Shown here in pieces: positions 13,401 through 23,900 of a stretch of DNA of 34,727 nucleotides. A model generated the notes under the pieces. It made no database searches and was not told where the DNA came from. It was given only the letters and a program-made list of their open reading frames with translations. The stretch's first letter is position 1; each line of letters starts with the position of its first letter. The position numbers were made by a program, and so were the translations under genes. The stretch is from Silene noctiflora. Its lineage: Eukaryota; Streptophyta; Magnoliopsida; Caryophyllales; Caryophyllaceae. Location: NCBI GenBank assembly GCA_009801015.1, contig VHZZ01000018.1, forward strand, positions 232,587 through 267,313. Direction: 5' to 3'.

Positions 13401-16155
13401 TCCTTCACCAGAGAAAGGTAACAAACCTGACGCCTTCATGAGTGGAATATGTCAGTCGCACCAAAGCCTCAAGTGCTCCAGGCTCCTGTCCTACAGCTGA
13501 ATTGTTCGTATTGGTATCTCCATGAGCTGCCAAGTTTGCCAAGGCTCGAGCAGCCTAGAATGCCAACAAAAATCTTTCTGAGATATGAGCTGGATTTGGA
13601 TGCAGAGCATGAACAGAAAAGAAGCTAGTCAAAGATGTATATCACAATGTTTGCCTTCAAGGTTTCAACTTAAGGAGAAACGAAGGATGAAAATGCCAAG
13701 GATAGAGGAGGTAAGTCTACTCCCTCTGGCATAGAAACAGAAAGGACAAAGAACCCTCGTTATATTTAGATTGAAAATGTCAACGCTTTTACATTAACAT
13801 AGTTGGAATACCCTTAAAGCACCTATTGCCCACATAGACGTAGCATCATAAACTCAGAAGAACACCACACCATGGAACGAATACCATCTATCTTGTCACT
13901 CTATCCCTATTAATTCAGAAAATAGGCAGTATCCTATCTCACTTTATACCATTCACTTTACACACCTTTTACCACTAAAACCATATTTCCGGATATTGGC
14001 ATCACCTGTTCTTGCACTCCTTCAAGTTTGCAATTGCGAGCAAGCATCACTAATGCATGTACACCACCAGCAAGTGCAACCTCCATGCTACATTTGTCAT
14101 CAGCAGCCAAGTTTGCCAGAGCACCGGCTGCGCGTTCCTGGAAGACCAGATACCATAACTTCAATACAAGTAAGCGCAGCAGCAAACATACACACAGAAG
14201 CCCAAGTGGCCGAGTAATGTTTTTCATAGCATTAGAAGCACAAACCAAGACTCCATCACCACTACTTGACCATTTGAAGATTAAATCAACTAAAGCTTTC
14301 ACGCTTCCTGCTTCTGCAATGGCACCCTGAAACAATAAAAGCTCTCAAACAGCTTATTAAACACATCTGCATTAAAGCATCCCATATAGAAACACGAAAA
14401 ACAAATCAAGATAAACAACCTTGTGCTCCTCTCCGACTGATAAATTCCATAGCCCTCCAGCAGCCTCCTCTGCAACCAGCCTGTTCATGGACCTTGCCAA
14501 ATTTGCAAGGATAGTAATTCCTCCTTCATCCGCTACAGCTTTAGCAACATTGGCATTCACGGACAAGTTTGCTATTGCCTGCAGATAGATGTAATGGGGA
14601 TATCAACTCCACAACAAAAATTATGTTGAGAATTGTATCTAATGACTGCTACTTCCCAATTACAAGAACCAACGAATAATGAGTCTTTTAGCTTCATTGG
14701 CAATGGAAACAAAACCGCGAACCAATAATGGCTGTTAAGAAAGACAAATTATACCTTGGCGGACTCAGCCTGCAACCCTTCCCGCCACGAACTTGCAAGT
14801 CTAAGGAGGAGCTGCACACCCCCAGCATGCATAACTGCCTCGGCTCTTTGACCATCAATGCTAGCACTCTCATCATCAATAACAACAAAAGTAGCGAGCC
14901 CTGTGGCCGCCCTTTCCTGAACATCCTCCTGAGAGCTCTGCAGCAAACTAAGCAACAATGTAGCACCCTGACTAACCCAAAAATGATCCAAACCCGGTGA
15001 ATTACTCTCCGCAATTCTCAACAACGAATGCGACAAAATCCACTCAAGCCAACTCATAATCTCCTCCAACTTCCTATCTTTCTTCTCACAATGTCTCCAC
15101 TCCAAAAACGCATTCCTCCCTTCCATTGAATTATCGACAAATAAATTAGCTACACCTTTAAACACATCACTAAACAACGAAACCAACAACCTCCCCTTAC
15201 TAAAACACCCCCCATTCCCATAACTCGTCACAAAATCCGCATCCTGCTCAACCACAGTACAATTCATCACACACAACACTCTCAAACTCCGACAACACGA
15301 CAATAACCTCGACACAGCAGCCGGACCAATATCCGTCCTAGACACATCTAACCCTACCAAGCAAGGCAACTTACTCCACCAATGAGACACTAAATCCCAC
15401 TTCAAATTCGACGTTCCTGCAACCGATAAAAACCGTAATGAACACACATTCCCTAATCTAACCTCATCAATTTTCAAACAATCCATAAATCCGACATCAA
15501 TTAAACCACAACAATTACTCCCAAGCGAATTAATCGCTTCGGAATCAATCTCTCTAACACCTGACAATCTTAAGCTCCGCAATCTCGGGCAGCACATACC
15601 GACTGCTCGGATCGCATCACTACTAACCCGCTCACAGAAATCCGGCCCGAGCACGAGAATTTCCAACTCCTCGTGTCGGGCCGCGATAACTGACAGCGTA
15701 GCGTCGGATATTTTCCGACAATAATCCGCAGAAATTTCGCGAAGTTTCGCCGCGCGGAGAAGTATAACCGCGTCAGCTGACTCGGCGCCGCGAAAGCGGA
15801 GCCGAGTAAGTGATGAGCAGCGTGATGAGAGCGACACCGCGGCGGCGGAGTCGAATTTGTGCGGACGGAGGTCAAGAGTTGACCATAGACACGTGGAGGT
15901 GCTGAGGTGGCGCCATGTCTGACAAGTGGAGGAAAGGTGTGCTCGGTCTCGGTAATTTAGGAGAGAGAAGAGATGGATGACTGTATCGTCCGGGAGTTTA
16001 GTCCAGTCCACCTCATCGCCGTCGAATGCGGCGGTGACGGCGGAGTTCACGGTGGCTATTCCGACGGAGCTGACGGTAGTAGAGGAAAAGATGTCGGGAA
16101 GTAGAAGGTTGTTTTTGTCCTTTTTAGATATTTTCCGGCGGACACGTCGGCTCAT
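4451..16155 (-). CDS. ARABIDILLO: ARABIDILLO F-box/LRR/Armadillo-repeat protein, complete, 12 exons
   Basis: Exons on the minus strand: 16155-14755, 14578-14420, 14326-14246, 14137-14006, 13554-13427, 13199-13112, 8523-8429, 7736-7673, 7348-7173, 6791-6576, 5493-5409, 4627-4451. All introns are GT-AG and phases fit, giving 933 residues against about 930 in Arabidopsis ARABIDILLO-1. The start MSRRVRRKISKKDK is a basic nuclear signal. The F-box spans about 51-97 (DWTKLPDDTVIHLFSLLNYRDRA), leucine-rich repeats about 105-310, and Armadillo repeats about 395-775 with the repeated ERAAGALANLAADDK, QEAAGALWNLSFDD, ERAAGALWGLSVSEANS and ETAAGALWNLAFNPGNA. The C-terminus has FTIPGGRHALHHANLLQNAG and ends EHHKIEVSL. 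The family comprises nuclear F-box proteins related to beta-catenin/Armadillo that promote lateral root branching in Arabidopsis. No break or missing domain is seen. Intron 6 (8524-13111) is enlarged by a Mutator-like element. Confidence 0.97.
8717..8786 (+). repeat. Left terminal inverted repeat of the MULE
   Basis: Matches the reverse complement of 12304-12373 apart from small gaps and substitutions. It starts GATTTTTT and contains TTAGGGCTCATTTCAAACTA. Confidence 0.88.
8890..9130. repeat. Subterminal imperfect palindromes of the MULE, left side
   Basis: Several copies of a short palindrome with the consensus GCTACTT-AAGTAGCAAAT lie here. Examples are CGTTACTTCAAGTAGCAAAT near 8976, CGCTACTTGGAGTAGCAAAT near 9082 and CTACTCAAGTAGCGAATT near 9114. 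Weaker ones are near 8891 and 8946. The same motif recurs near the other end at 12158-12175 and 12269-12290. Repeated subterminal motifs are often transposase binding sites, which is an inference here. Confidence 0.7.
10440..10980 (-). pseudogene. MURA-type transposase remnant of the MULE
   Basis: Minus-strand translation, with frame changes, recovers pieces in the order expected for a plant MULE transposase. First comes KSGHYERIQFTISYAKAWL. Next are DWEASFQYL, then PGTFVHFVNKPT, then FNRVFWAVGPSIKGF. The catalytic-core landmark CKPIIRIDETHL follows (family form CKPV-IDGTHL), then GKYYGVLLIVMGVDAND, LSFAIV and SWRWFLACIRGLVTQRQGI. Several in-frame stops and at least two frame shifts break it. 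A stretch at 9645-9866 (EYFGSYRTIFHCVPAEG) could be the C-terminal part. The upstream piece at 11082-11321 is open but not clearly recognisable. The enzyme would cut and paste the element in the nucleus; this copy cannot be functional. Confidence 0.82.
11838..12071. repeat. 167 bp offset duplication of MULE DNA plus Stowaway left end
   Basis: The 48 bp from 11838 (CTATTTTTGTGTGATTGAGG onward) recur at 12005-12052. In both places they are followed by Stowaway sequence containing TCCCGGTCATTTGTTG. The second copy has lost the first bases of the Stowaway end (ACATCCCGG in place of ACTCCCTTCGTCCCGG). The duplication therefore arose after the Stowaway had inserted. Confidence 0.85.
11888..12142. 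mobile_element. Stowaway MITE nested in the MULE, internally rearranged
   Basis: The left end CTCCCTTCGTCCCGGTCA and the right end, read in reverse as CTCTCTCCGTCCCGGTCA, are the Stowaway (Tc1/mariner-type) terminus. TA dinucleotides flank both sides at 11886-11887 and 12143-12144. The interior is unusual because it contains a second copy of the left end together with MULE flanking DNA (see the duplication at 11838-12071). Confidence 0.88.
12304..12373 (-). repeat. Right terminal inverted repeat of the MULE
   Basis: The reverse complement of this segment reproduces the left end, including AATAATGCTC and the CATTTCAAACTATTTTC core. It is followed at once by the 9 bp flank AGAAAAATA. Confidence 0.88.
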
Positions 16156-16345
16156 TATATTATTATTTAATTAATTATCAATATTATATTATTATTATTA
16201 TTAATTTTATCGGTTTTAAGGACACACGTTAAAAAAACCGTTCCGTAATTAAGAAAGGAGATTAAGTGAGGTGAGTGAGGGTTTAGAGAGGTGAAGGAGG
16301 AAGAAGGAGAAAGGAGGAAGGTGAATTGAATTGACCTTCAAGTGT
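16156..16345 (-). promoter_or_regulatory. Likely 5' leader of the ARABIDILLO gene, pyrimidine-rich
   Basis: Upstream of the ATG on the minus strand lie an (ATT)n run at about 16160-16200 and a long CT-rich tract at 16250-16325, containing AAACCCTCACTC. CT-rich tracts are common in plant leaders near the transcription start. No start site can be assigned from sequence alone. Confidence 0.45.
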
Positions 16346-16410
16346 ATATGTATGTAAGAAAGAAAGGAAGGCTGTCCAAATTGCATTTGCATGTGCTCTT
16401 TCCCAATTCT

Positions 16411-16620
16411 CATCGGAGAGACGGACATTTTCCGTCACAAACTGAATTTGGGTTCAAATGTCATTATATTAACTAATTTACAACTACAAATATGCTTATT
16501 TTAATGATAAATTGTTATAATTTAGAAAATTATTTTGGTATTTTTTTTATCAAAAATTGGTTATATTTTCGTCTTAAATGGATTACATCTTACCCTGTCT
16601 TCAGCTTGTGACGAAATATT
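16411..16620. mobile_element. Degenerate MITE of the CCGTCACAA-GCTGAA family
   Basis: The left side has GACGGACATTTTCCGTCACA followed by AACTGAA. The right side, read in reverse, has TTTCGTCACAAGCTGAAGAC. These match the arms of the better preserved element at 20209-20397. The ends are eroded and I see no convincing target duplication. Confidence 0.45.
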
Positions 16621-16889
16621 ACCAAACTTCAGCAAAACTTTCATATCTGTTTAAGTATAAAACGAATTAGTAACTCATATTGCATTATGTTTATCATTCT
16701 AATTAACTATTTGACTTGTTTTTACTTAAAATCAATACAATTTCAAGACATTGTGTTTTTTTATCCCTTCCCCCACCCTGTCGAGAATCCAACCATCTCG
16801 AAAAGTTTCGGAAATGGGGTGAAGGTTTGATTCCTGATAGCTGCATATATTAATACTTAGTTTTTGGGTCTTAGCCCATGTAATTTGTT

Positions 16890-17259
16890 AGCTATTTTAA
16901 ATATCTATTAAAAATTTGCTTGATATAAGATTTGAAACCTTAACCCTTAAATCACTTGTCAAGTTCCAAACCATTGAACAACTTACGTTTGTTAATAAAT
17001 TAAGTACTAAAGTGTATTATATTCTATAAAATTGAGAATTTTTTTTTACATATATTTAGAATTTCAAGTATTTTAGAGAAAAAATTATTTTTTGAAAAAA
17101 GATATCTCTAGGATCAGTTATTTTTTCATTCTTTGACTTATATAATAACTAATTTAAGAAAAAAAATTCAAAATAAAAAAATGTTGACTTAGATGCGCTT
17201 AGATAACACGTCAAGAAAATTTCAGTGCCCCCGACCCTAAATTTCTGGGTCAGCCACTG
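16890..17259. mobile_element. hAT-type element fragment, same family as 25202-26005
   Basis: The segment from about 16920 to 17259 matches 25680-26005 in the same orientation. Shared landmarks are AAAGTGTATTATATTCTATA, TTATATAATAACTAATTTAA and AACACGTCAA. It finishes in GGGTCAGCCACTG, which in reverse is CAGTGGCTGACCC, a hAT-like terminus. The left end could not be found, so the copy appears truncated. Confidence 0.65.
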
Positions 17260-18299
17260 CTCAGAACCACTAGATCCAACTATCCCTCTAGTCCTTCATG
17301 AACCATCAACAACTCTTATACATACCCTCACCACCAACCCTCTCACTCACAACCACCACATTCACTTTCGTCCCATACCTCTCCCTCCCCACTCACCGGT
17401 TGTCACCATAACCACCACCTTTTCCCACTATCACTACTATCACCCATCCACGAAACCCTGGTAAAAAATTTAAGCTTTAATTCAACTAAAAATAATTAAA
17501 GTAATTTAATTTAAAAAACCAATGTTATTGATGAAAAACGAAGTAAATGCTTGTTCGGTTTGAGAAATGATGTTCAAATTTAAACAATTTGGAGGACTTT
17601 GATTAGGCTTTAAGCGAGGAAGAGGGTTAAATTAGTTTACTTGGTTGATAAAGGATATTTTTAAAAACTTTAAAAAGGGTGTGCGTAAAAGAGTAAAACA
17701 AGTATTTTGTAAAGAACAATTCTGCTTTTTTCTTAGAAAAAAATGGTCGATTAATACGGAGTATATAGTAACAAAATTTTGTTACTAGTATTCATTATCC
17801 AACATATTTTTTTTCCATAAACCTGAATTTTTGAATTTATTTCTCATTTTATTTTCTACACAATTTATTTATTCAATTTTAATCTAAATATCTTCGGGAA
17901 ATTACAATATTCAATAATTCTCTTAGAAGACCACCATCTCCCACTATGTTTGCGAAGACATACCATTAAGCACATTTAAAACTAACAGAAAATAAAATAA
18001 AAAATAAAAATAAAATAATAATCACTCATCATATAAAAGGTCTTACATAATTATTACCGTAAACCCATCTCATATAAAAATTTGTCTTCGACAACATTGT
18101 TCAAGACGAGTAGGGTAAAAGGCTTTTTACTTGTCCTTCTTTACTTGCTTTGACTCGTTTTTGTTGAACATTGGCTCAGGTAAGTAATACCTTGTTCTTT
18201 TAGAGTTAATTTCAGCTCATTTTAGTTTCGTTCAGTTTATTTAGTTCGGGTCAGCTCCATTCAATTCAGTATAGATTCATTCAGTTTAGTTCAGATTCA
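17260..18299. other. Gene-free spacer with low-complexity tracts
   Basis: Positions 17265-17460 are C/A/T-rich low-complexity DNA. The rest is AT-rich. At 18200-18299 there is a run of TTCAGTTTAGTTCAG-like units that continues beyond the Helitron at 18996, so that Helitron landed within the repeat. No gene is seen. Confidence 0.5.
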
Positions 18300-18995
18300 T
18301 CCCCTATCTACTAAAAGAATAGGTGATCTCACAAATTTTCCCTCCAAAAAGCATCTTTTTAAATAAGGAAACTATTAATTATTTAATTGTATTCACTAAA
18401 TAAGCAAGTTAATAAGAATAATGTATTTCATTATAGAATTTTTTTCATTAAAATTAATCTTTTCATCAAATTATATAATTTTCACTAAATACTAAACTAT
18501 AATATTTTAATTAAAATATTAATAATACTATAAAATTATAAATCGTTAAATATGTTATCGATTCTATTATTTGAAAATGACTTGACTCATACTATTCATA
18601 CTATATATAAATAAAACTATAAATCGTCTTCATTCCTTTTATAACAAAAAATAGTTGAGAGAATTTATAAATTGGAATCATTAGTTTTGCGGTATAAAAA
18701 ATATTAATACATTTCAGCACATTACTCAATTCTTTTGGATTAATTTTCAATTTTTTTTTGCTTGAAATACAATAACGGAAAAAATAAACAATTAATGAGA
18801 TACCGCTATAATTTTTCAGTTCTATTTTACTCAGTTTTCTTAAATAATTTCACAGTTTAATTTTTTTTTTCTCATATCAAAATATAATGACGTGTGAAAT
18901 CTAAAAAAATATAAGATATTAATTTAGTATGATTGAGTAATACAAAAATAAAACTCTATAAATAACGCGCATTCATTGCGCGAGATCTAAACTAG
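18300..18995 (+). mobile_element. Non-autonomous Helitron 1 (696 bp)
   Basis: The 5' end is TCCCCTATCTACTAAAAGAA. The 3' end has the hairpin CGCGCATTCATTGCGCG, then AGATCTAAACTAG. Helitrons start TC, end CTRR after a short hairpin, and insert between A and T. Here the flanks are A (18299) and T (18996). No Rep/helicase coding is present. Confidence 0.88.
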
Positions 18996-19795
18996 TTCAA
19001 TTTAATTCAATTCAGTTAAGATGATTTCAATTCAAAAGAAGGTGACCTAAGTAAATATTTGCAGTAATTTTTGTGTTGGGCCCGAAACGCAAACGGGCTT
19101 GGGCTGAATTAAAGAATCCGCTAAGCTAGCATGAAGGAAGGTGAGGGCCGAGGGGGAGTTGACTAGTTGTTGAGTGGGAAGGAATAAAGGAGGAATGGAA
19201 TATTTTTTTGCTCAAATGGGAATTAAAATCCAAATTTATTTAATAAAATAGACGGTTTTTAAAAAATTATTTATAAAAAATGGATCTACGTCATTATTTT
19301 TTATTTTTTTAAAAAAAATTGAGACTAATCGATGTCCCAGACAACGACAAGTTATAGCACTAAATAGAAAGAGCACATGTCGTTGTCTAGAATACTAATA
19401 TATAATTATTTTTTAATTCGCAAAGAAAGTTAATGATTTTCTGTACAAATTTTCATTATAATAATTTTCGGGTCAATAATTTTTTTTTAACGAAAACATT
19501 ATACTACATATAAACCCCCCCTAGCCACATCAAATGTAACACTTGCTTTAGTGGTACTTTGACCATATTTTTTTCACTTATACTTGACTTTTTGTAAAAA
19601 AAAAAAAAATAATAATAATAAAATTTTATGAAAGGCTTTTTCATACCAAATTTATATATATAATTTTCGTCTTCCAAAATTCATGGTCAAAGTTTTAAAA
19701 TTTTGACTACCAAAAAATAAATGTTACCTTTGGCGTGAATCGAAGGAGCCTGAATCGGAGTGGATTAGAAGAAGTACTATATAAAATAACACAAA
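18996..19795. other. Gene-free AT-rich spacer
   Basis: The left part resumes the TTCAATTCAG-type repeat cut by Helitron 1. A short hairpin lies at 19339-19388. From about 19530 to 19740 there are traces of an inverted repeat with TTTGACCAT and ATGGTCAAA arms, perhaps an old MITE. No gene is seen. Confidence 0.45.
19339..19388. repeat. Short perfect inverted repeat
   Basis: AGACAACGACA at 19339-19349 is exactly complementary to TGTCGTTGTCT at 19378-19388, with a 28 bp loop. Its role is unknown. Confidence 0.6.
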
Positions 19796-20206
19796 TCTAC
19801 ATTATATAAAAGCCAAGTCTTTTTAAGACTTCTGATTGGCTGATTAATTAAGGAGATGAATAAATTTTTGACTCCACCACTACTTATACCATCACACACA
19901 TAAATTTTGATCAATTAATTTCTTACTTCACTGATTTTTAATGCATAACTACGTAAGTAAATTTAATAACTAAGGAATTAACCAAGAGAATAAATACAGG
20001 TCTAAAAGATTTTGCAAAAAAAATTATTGAAATGAAAATTTTTAAAAATTGAAAAAAAAAAACAATTACCATAATAATTACAGTATATAGTAGTACATAA
20101 CAAATACTTATAGTGATTAAAACAAAAATATTTAAAATCGGAAAAAAAAAATACTATAATATTTTAAAAACAACCCGTGCATTTTTATGCACGGGTCTAA
20201 AACTAG
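19796..20206 (+). mobile_element. Non-autonomous Helitron 2 (411 bp)
   Basis: The 5' end is TCTACATTATATAAAAGCC. The 3' end carries a strong hairpin, CCCGTGCAT and ATGCACGGG around TTTT, followed by TCTAAAACTAG. The host flanks are A (19795) and T (20207), as expected. It ends about 360 bp upstream of the kinase start codon. Confidence 0.92.
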
Positions 20207-20208
20207 TT

Positions 20209-20397
20209 CTCATTGAAGACGGACACTATCCGTCACAAGCTGAAGACGGATAGTGCCCTCTCACAATATGCAAGTGGCAGTATCCATTGGGTGCTCCATT
20301 TTTGCCCCACTTGCCCTCCCACTTGCCTTATTGTGAGAGGAGAATTATCCGTCTTCAGCTTGTGACGGACAATATTGACCGTCACAAGCAAGACGCT
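20209..20397. mobile_element. Foldback MITE (CCGTCACAAGCTGAAGACGG family) in the kinase promoter
   Basis: The left arm contains TATCCGTCACAAGCTGAAGA, then CGGATAGTGCCCTCTCACAAT. The right arm is its inverse (ATTGTGAGAGGAGAATTATC, then CGTCTTCAGCTTGTGACGGA). The match extends into GCAAGTGG near the centre, so the element can fold almost end to end. It begins within a few bases of the end of Helitron 2 and ends about 170 bp before the kinase ATG. The target duplication could not be fixed. Confidence 0.8.
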
Positions 20398-20564
20398 TTG
20401 ATAAAATAAAGGACTAGTTGTCTAGTTGTAGATAGTCAAAATTTTCTATTTGATGAAGGAATCTCATTATTCATTGAATCTCATTATCTCACAAATCTAA
20501 TTGATCTCTATTCTCTACTCTTTAACTCTTGACTTTCACTTCACAATTCACAAAATACAGAAAA

Positions 20565-20907
20565 ATGGAGCAGACATTCATCTTAATTAAGCCTGATGGT
20601 GTTCAAAGAGCTCTGGTTATTATTCACTCTTTTACTTGTTTATATACGTCTCAATCATTTATTTACCGTTTTTTATTTTAAGGGTTGATACTTGATAGAG
20701 TACCAATGTCTTAACTACTAGCTCAACGTACAATTGGTACCCTTTTTTACTTTGAAATAGGCGGTTTTTAATGAAAGATAAACAAATGATCGAGACGACG
20801 GACTATATGTCACAATGTTCACTGTTATCTAAGTCAAGTTTTTGAATAATTTTCAGGTTGGTGAGATCATTAGCAGGTTTGAGAAGAAAGGTTTCTTTCT
20901 TAGAGGT

Positions 20908-20947
<40 letters not shown>

Positions 20948-23900
20948 GTTAATTTAGCCAAATAATTTGACCTTCATACCATTCGGTTTAATCCATATTT
21001 GAGCCGAGTAGGATTATTGGGACGATAAAGTTTTACCTTAGGTTTAACTGTGCTGCATTCACAGTACTTGAACCTAGTGGCGTTTGTAAAGGGGTTCATG
21101 GGGTTCCATTGAACCCAACCCCCATTGAAAAATATATGTACAAATTAGAACAATAAATTACAGCAAAAACACGTGGGTGCAGTGGTAAGGAGTTGAAGAT
21201 CTTTCCCATGAGGTCGTAGGTTCGAATCTCCACAAGTACACTTTGTCATCCTTCTCGTATTTTTATTGTTTTTTTTTGTATTTTGTAGAGCTTTCTTTAC
21301 CATTTATTTTTAAACTCGCTTCTTTAATTTCATTTCAACTTACTTATAAAATTTTGGGATCCCTTATTTGTTATTTGACCTTATAAAATATTCAACTCAT
21401 TCCATTTTAATTATCTCTTTCCCATTTCTAAAATTTTCCTAAAATTATTGTCTATCACAAAAAAATCTCGTCAAAATTCGAATCCCATTATAAAAGTCTT
21501 AGAAACGCCAGTGCTTGAACCCAAGACCTCTGGAGCTCTTCTTCCAATAAATTTATATGTACATTTCAGAATTACGGTTTTTAATTTGTCGCGTTAAACA
21601 CAAACCGTATTAAATACCGTTATTTCTATCCCATCGAATATAAATTTCTTGATTTTTTAGATTATTGCCTTTTAATTTGAATTTATTGTTAGGAATGTCC
21701 AATTAAGAACTCTGCATAATATTTTGTTAGAGATCAATTATTAAAATAGTTTGTTTATTCCGCTTTATTAGTTCTACTTTTCTTTTATTTGAAGTCGAGT
21801 TTGGGTCTAGAGACCGTCCTTAAATCATCTCCGATCCCATTTTTCTCCTCAAAAGAAATGGGATCGGTTCTGGACTAATGGACTTATGGTGCCTGTATGT
21901 TACTACATGTTAAGGCCTGAAATTTACAAAAGCGGATCGTCCTACGATTGAGAAGCATTACAAGAACTCAGTAACAAAGCCCTATTTCGACATGTTGGTT
22001 GATTACATGATCTCGAGTCCCGTTGTCGCCATGGTCTGGGAAGGTAAAGGTGTTATTGCTGGCGGTAGGAAGCTTATAGGATTCACTGACCCTTTAGCTA
22101 CAATGCCTGGCACTGTTCGCGGCGATTTCTCCATCGACATTGGCAGGTACTATTCTACTATACTACTGTGTGTCCTGTGTGTACATCTTCATTACAGTCT
22201 ACAGAGTACTTTGTTGTTGTGGTGGTGGTGGTGGTGGCCGCAGCAGCGTACCCGGAGGCCGGACCTAATCCGTGTTGTGGGGGTGGTCGTGGTGGTGTCA
22301 TGTGTGTACATCTTCATTACAGTCTACAAAATACATGTTACTAGTTTTAATAATTGTTATTATTAAAATTGACAAAATTGTTATTTAACAATTGTTATTA
22401 TTAAAATTGACAAAATAGATAAATATCTAAACTTAAATGCACAAAATATAGTCTAAAAAAATCAATTATATACATNNNNNNNNNNNNNNNNNNNNNNNNN
22501 NNNNNNNNNNNNNNNNNNNNNNNNNNNNNNNNNNNNNNNNNNNNNNNNNNNNNNNNNNNNNNNNNNNNNNNNNNNNNNNNNNNNNNNNNNNNNNNNNNNN
22601 NNNNNNNNNNNNNNNNNNNNNNNNNNNNNNNNNNNNNNNNNNNNNNNNNNNNNNNNNNNNNNNNNNNNNNNNNNNNNNNNNNNNNNNNNNNNNNNNNNNN
22701 NNNNNNNNNNNNNNNNNNNNNNNNNNNNNNNNNNNNNNNNNNNNNNNNNNNNNNNNNNNNNNNNNNNNNNNNNNNNNNNNNNNNNNNNNNNNNNNNNNNN
22801 NNNNNNNNNNNNNNNNNNNNNNNNNNNNNNNNNNNNNNNNNNNNNNNNNNNNNNNNNNNNNNNNNNNNNNNNNNNNNNNNNNNNNNNNNNNNNNNNNNNN
22901 NNNNNNNNNNNNNNNNNNNNNNNNNNNNNNNNNNNNNNNNNNNNNNNNNNNNNNNNNNNNNNNNNNNNNNNNNNNNNNNNNNNNNNNNNNNNNNNNNNNN
23001 NNNNNNNNNNNNNNNNNNNNNNNNNNNNNNNNNNNNNNNNNNNNNNNNNNNNNNNNNNNNNNNNNNNNNNNNNNNNNNNNNNNNNNNNNNNNNNNNNNNN
23101 NNNNNNNNNNNNNNNNNNNNNNNNNNNNNNNNNNNNNNNNNNNNNNNNNNNNNNNNNNNNNNNNNNNNNNNNNNNNNNNNNNNNNNNNNNNNNNNNNNNN
23201 NNNNNNNNNNNNNNNNNNNNNNNNNNNNNNNNNNNNNNNNNNNNNNNNNNNNNNNNNNNNNNNNNNNNNNNNNNNNNNNNNNNNNNNNNNNNNNNNNNNN
23301 NNNNNNNNNNNNNNNNNNNNNNNNNNNNNNAAAAAAAAAAAATCCTAAAAAGAAGCAACTAATCAAAACAATCTAAATGACTCAACTTTTATACTATTTA
23401 GATTCCGTAGTATGTTACCTGCATATTCGTTTTGAGAATATTTCTCTGTACAATTTAGTAACTAGTTTCGACCCCGTACAATAAATGCACGGTATATAAA
23501 TTTTTTTATTTTTAATAAATTATTTCATAATAGTATTGTAATATTGTATCAGTAATTGTTCATATTTCTCGTCATTGCATTTTGTTTTGAGGAAAAAATT
23601 GAAACTAAAAATTAATCAAAAATTGAGTAATGTGTATGTTGAAATATATTTTAAAGAAAATATTTGTATACCCAAATGCTAATGATGTCAATTTATAATT
23701 TATCTCAAAAAAAATTTGTCACTAAAACAAAATTAGTGGTTTACAATTTTGTTTTGTACATAATATGAGTAAATTGTTCTCAAATAATGACATCAATAAA
23801 ATATATAGCAATTTATAGTTTTTACAAATTTTATTTATATTTTAATTAAAAAATTATAGTTTATAATTTAGTGAAAATAATATAATTTGATGAAAACTTA

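Noticed and set aside
14028..15000. Plus-strand open frames opposite ARABIDILLO exons
   Set aside because: They are antisense shadows of conserved Armadillo-repeat exons with no family likeness.
17225..17464. 79-residue Pro/Thr/His-rich open frame
   Set aside because: It is low-complexity CT/CA-rich DNA that starts inside a hAT fragment.
21170..21240. tRNA gene
   Set aside because: Only a B box and a weak A box are present. No acceptor stem or full cloverleaf can be formed.
21992..22366. Single-exon 124-residue protein starting MLVDYMISS
   Set aside because: It is NDPK exon 3 read from an internal Met and run through the donor site into intron 3 low-complexity sequence.
22401..23366. Long open frames of about 300 codons on the minus strand
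   Set aside because: They are made almost wholly of undetermined bases in the assembly gap.
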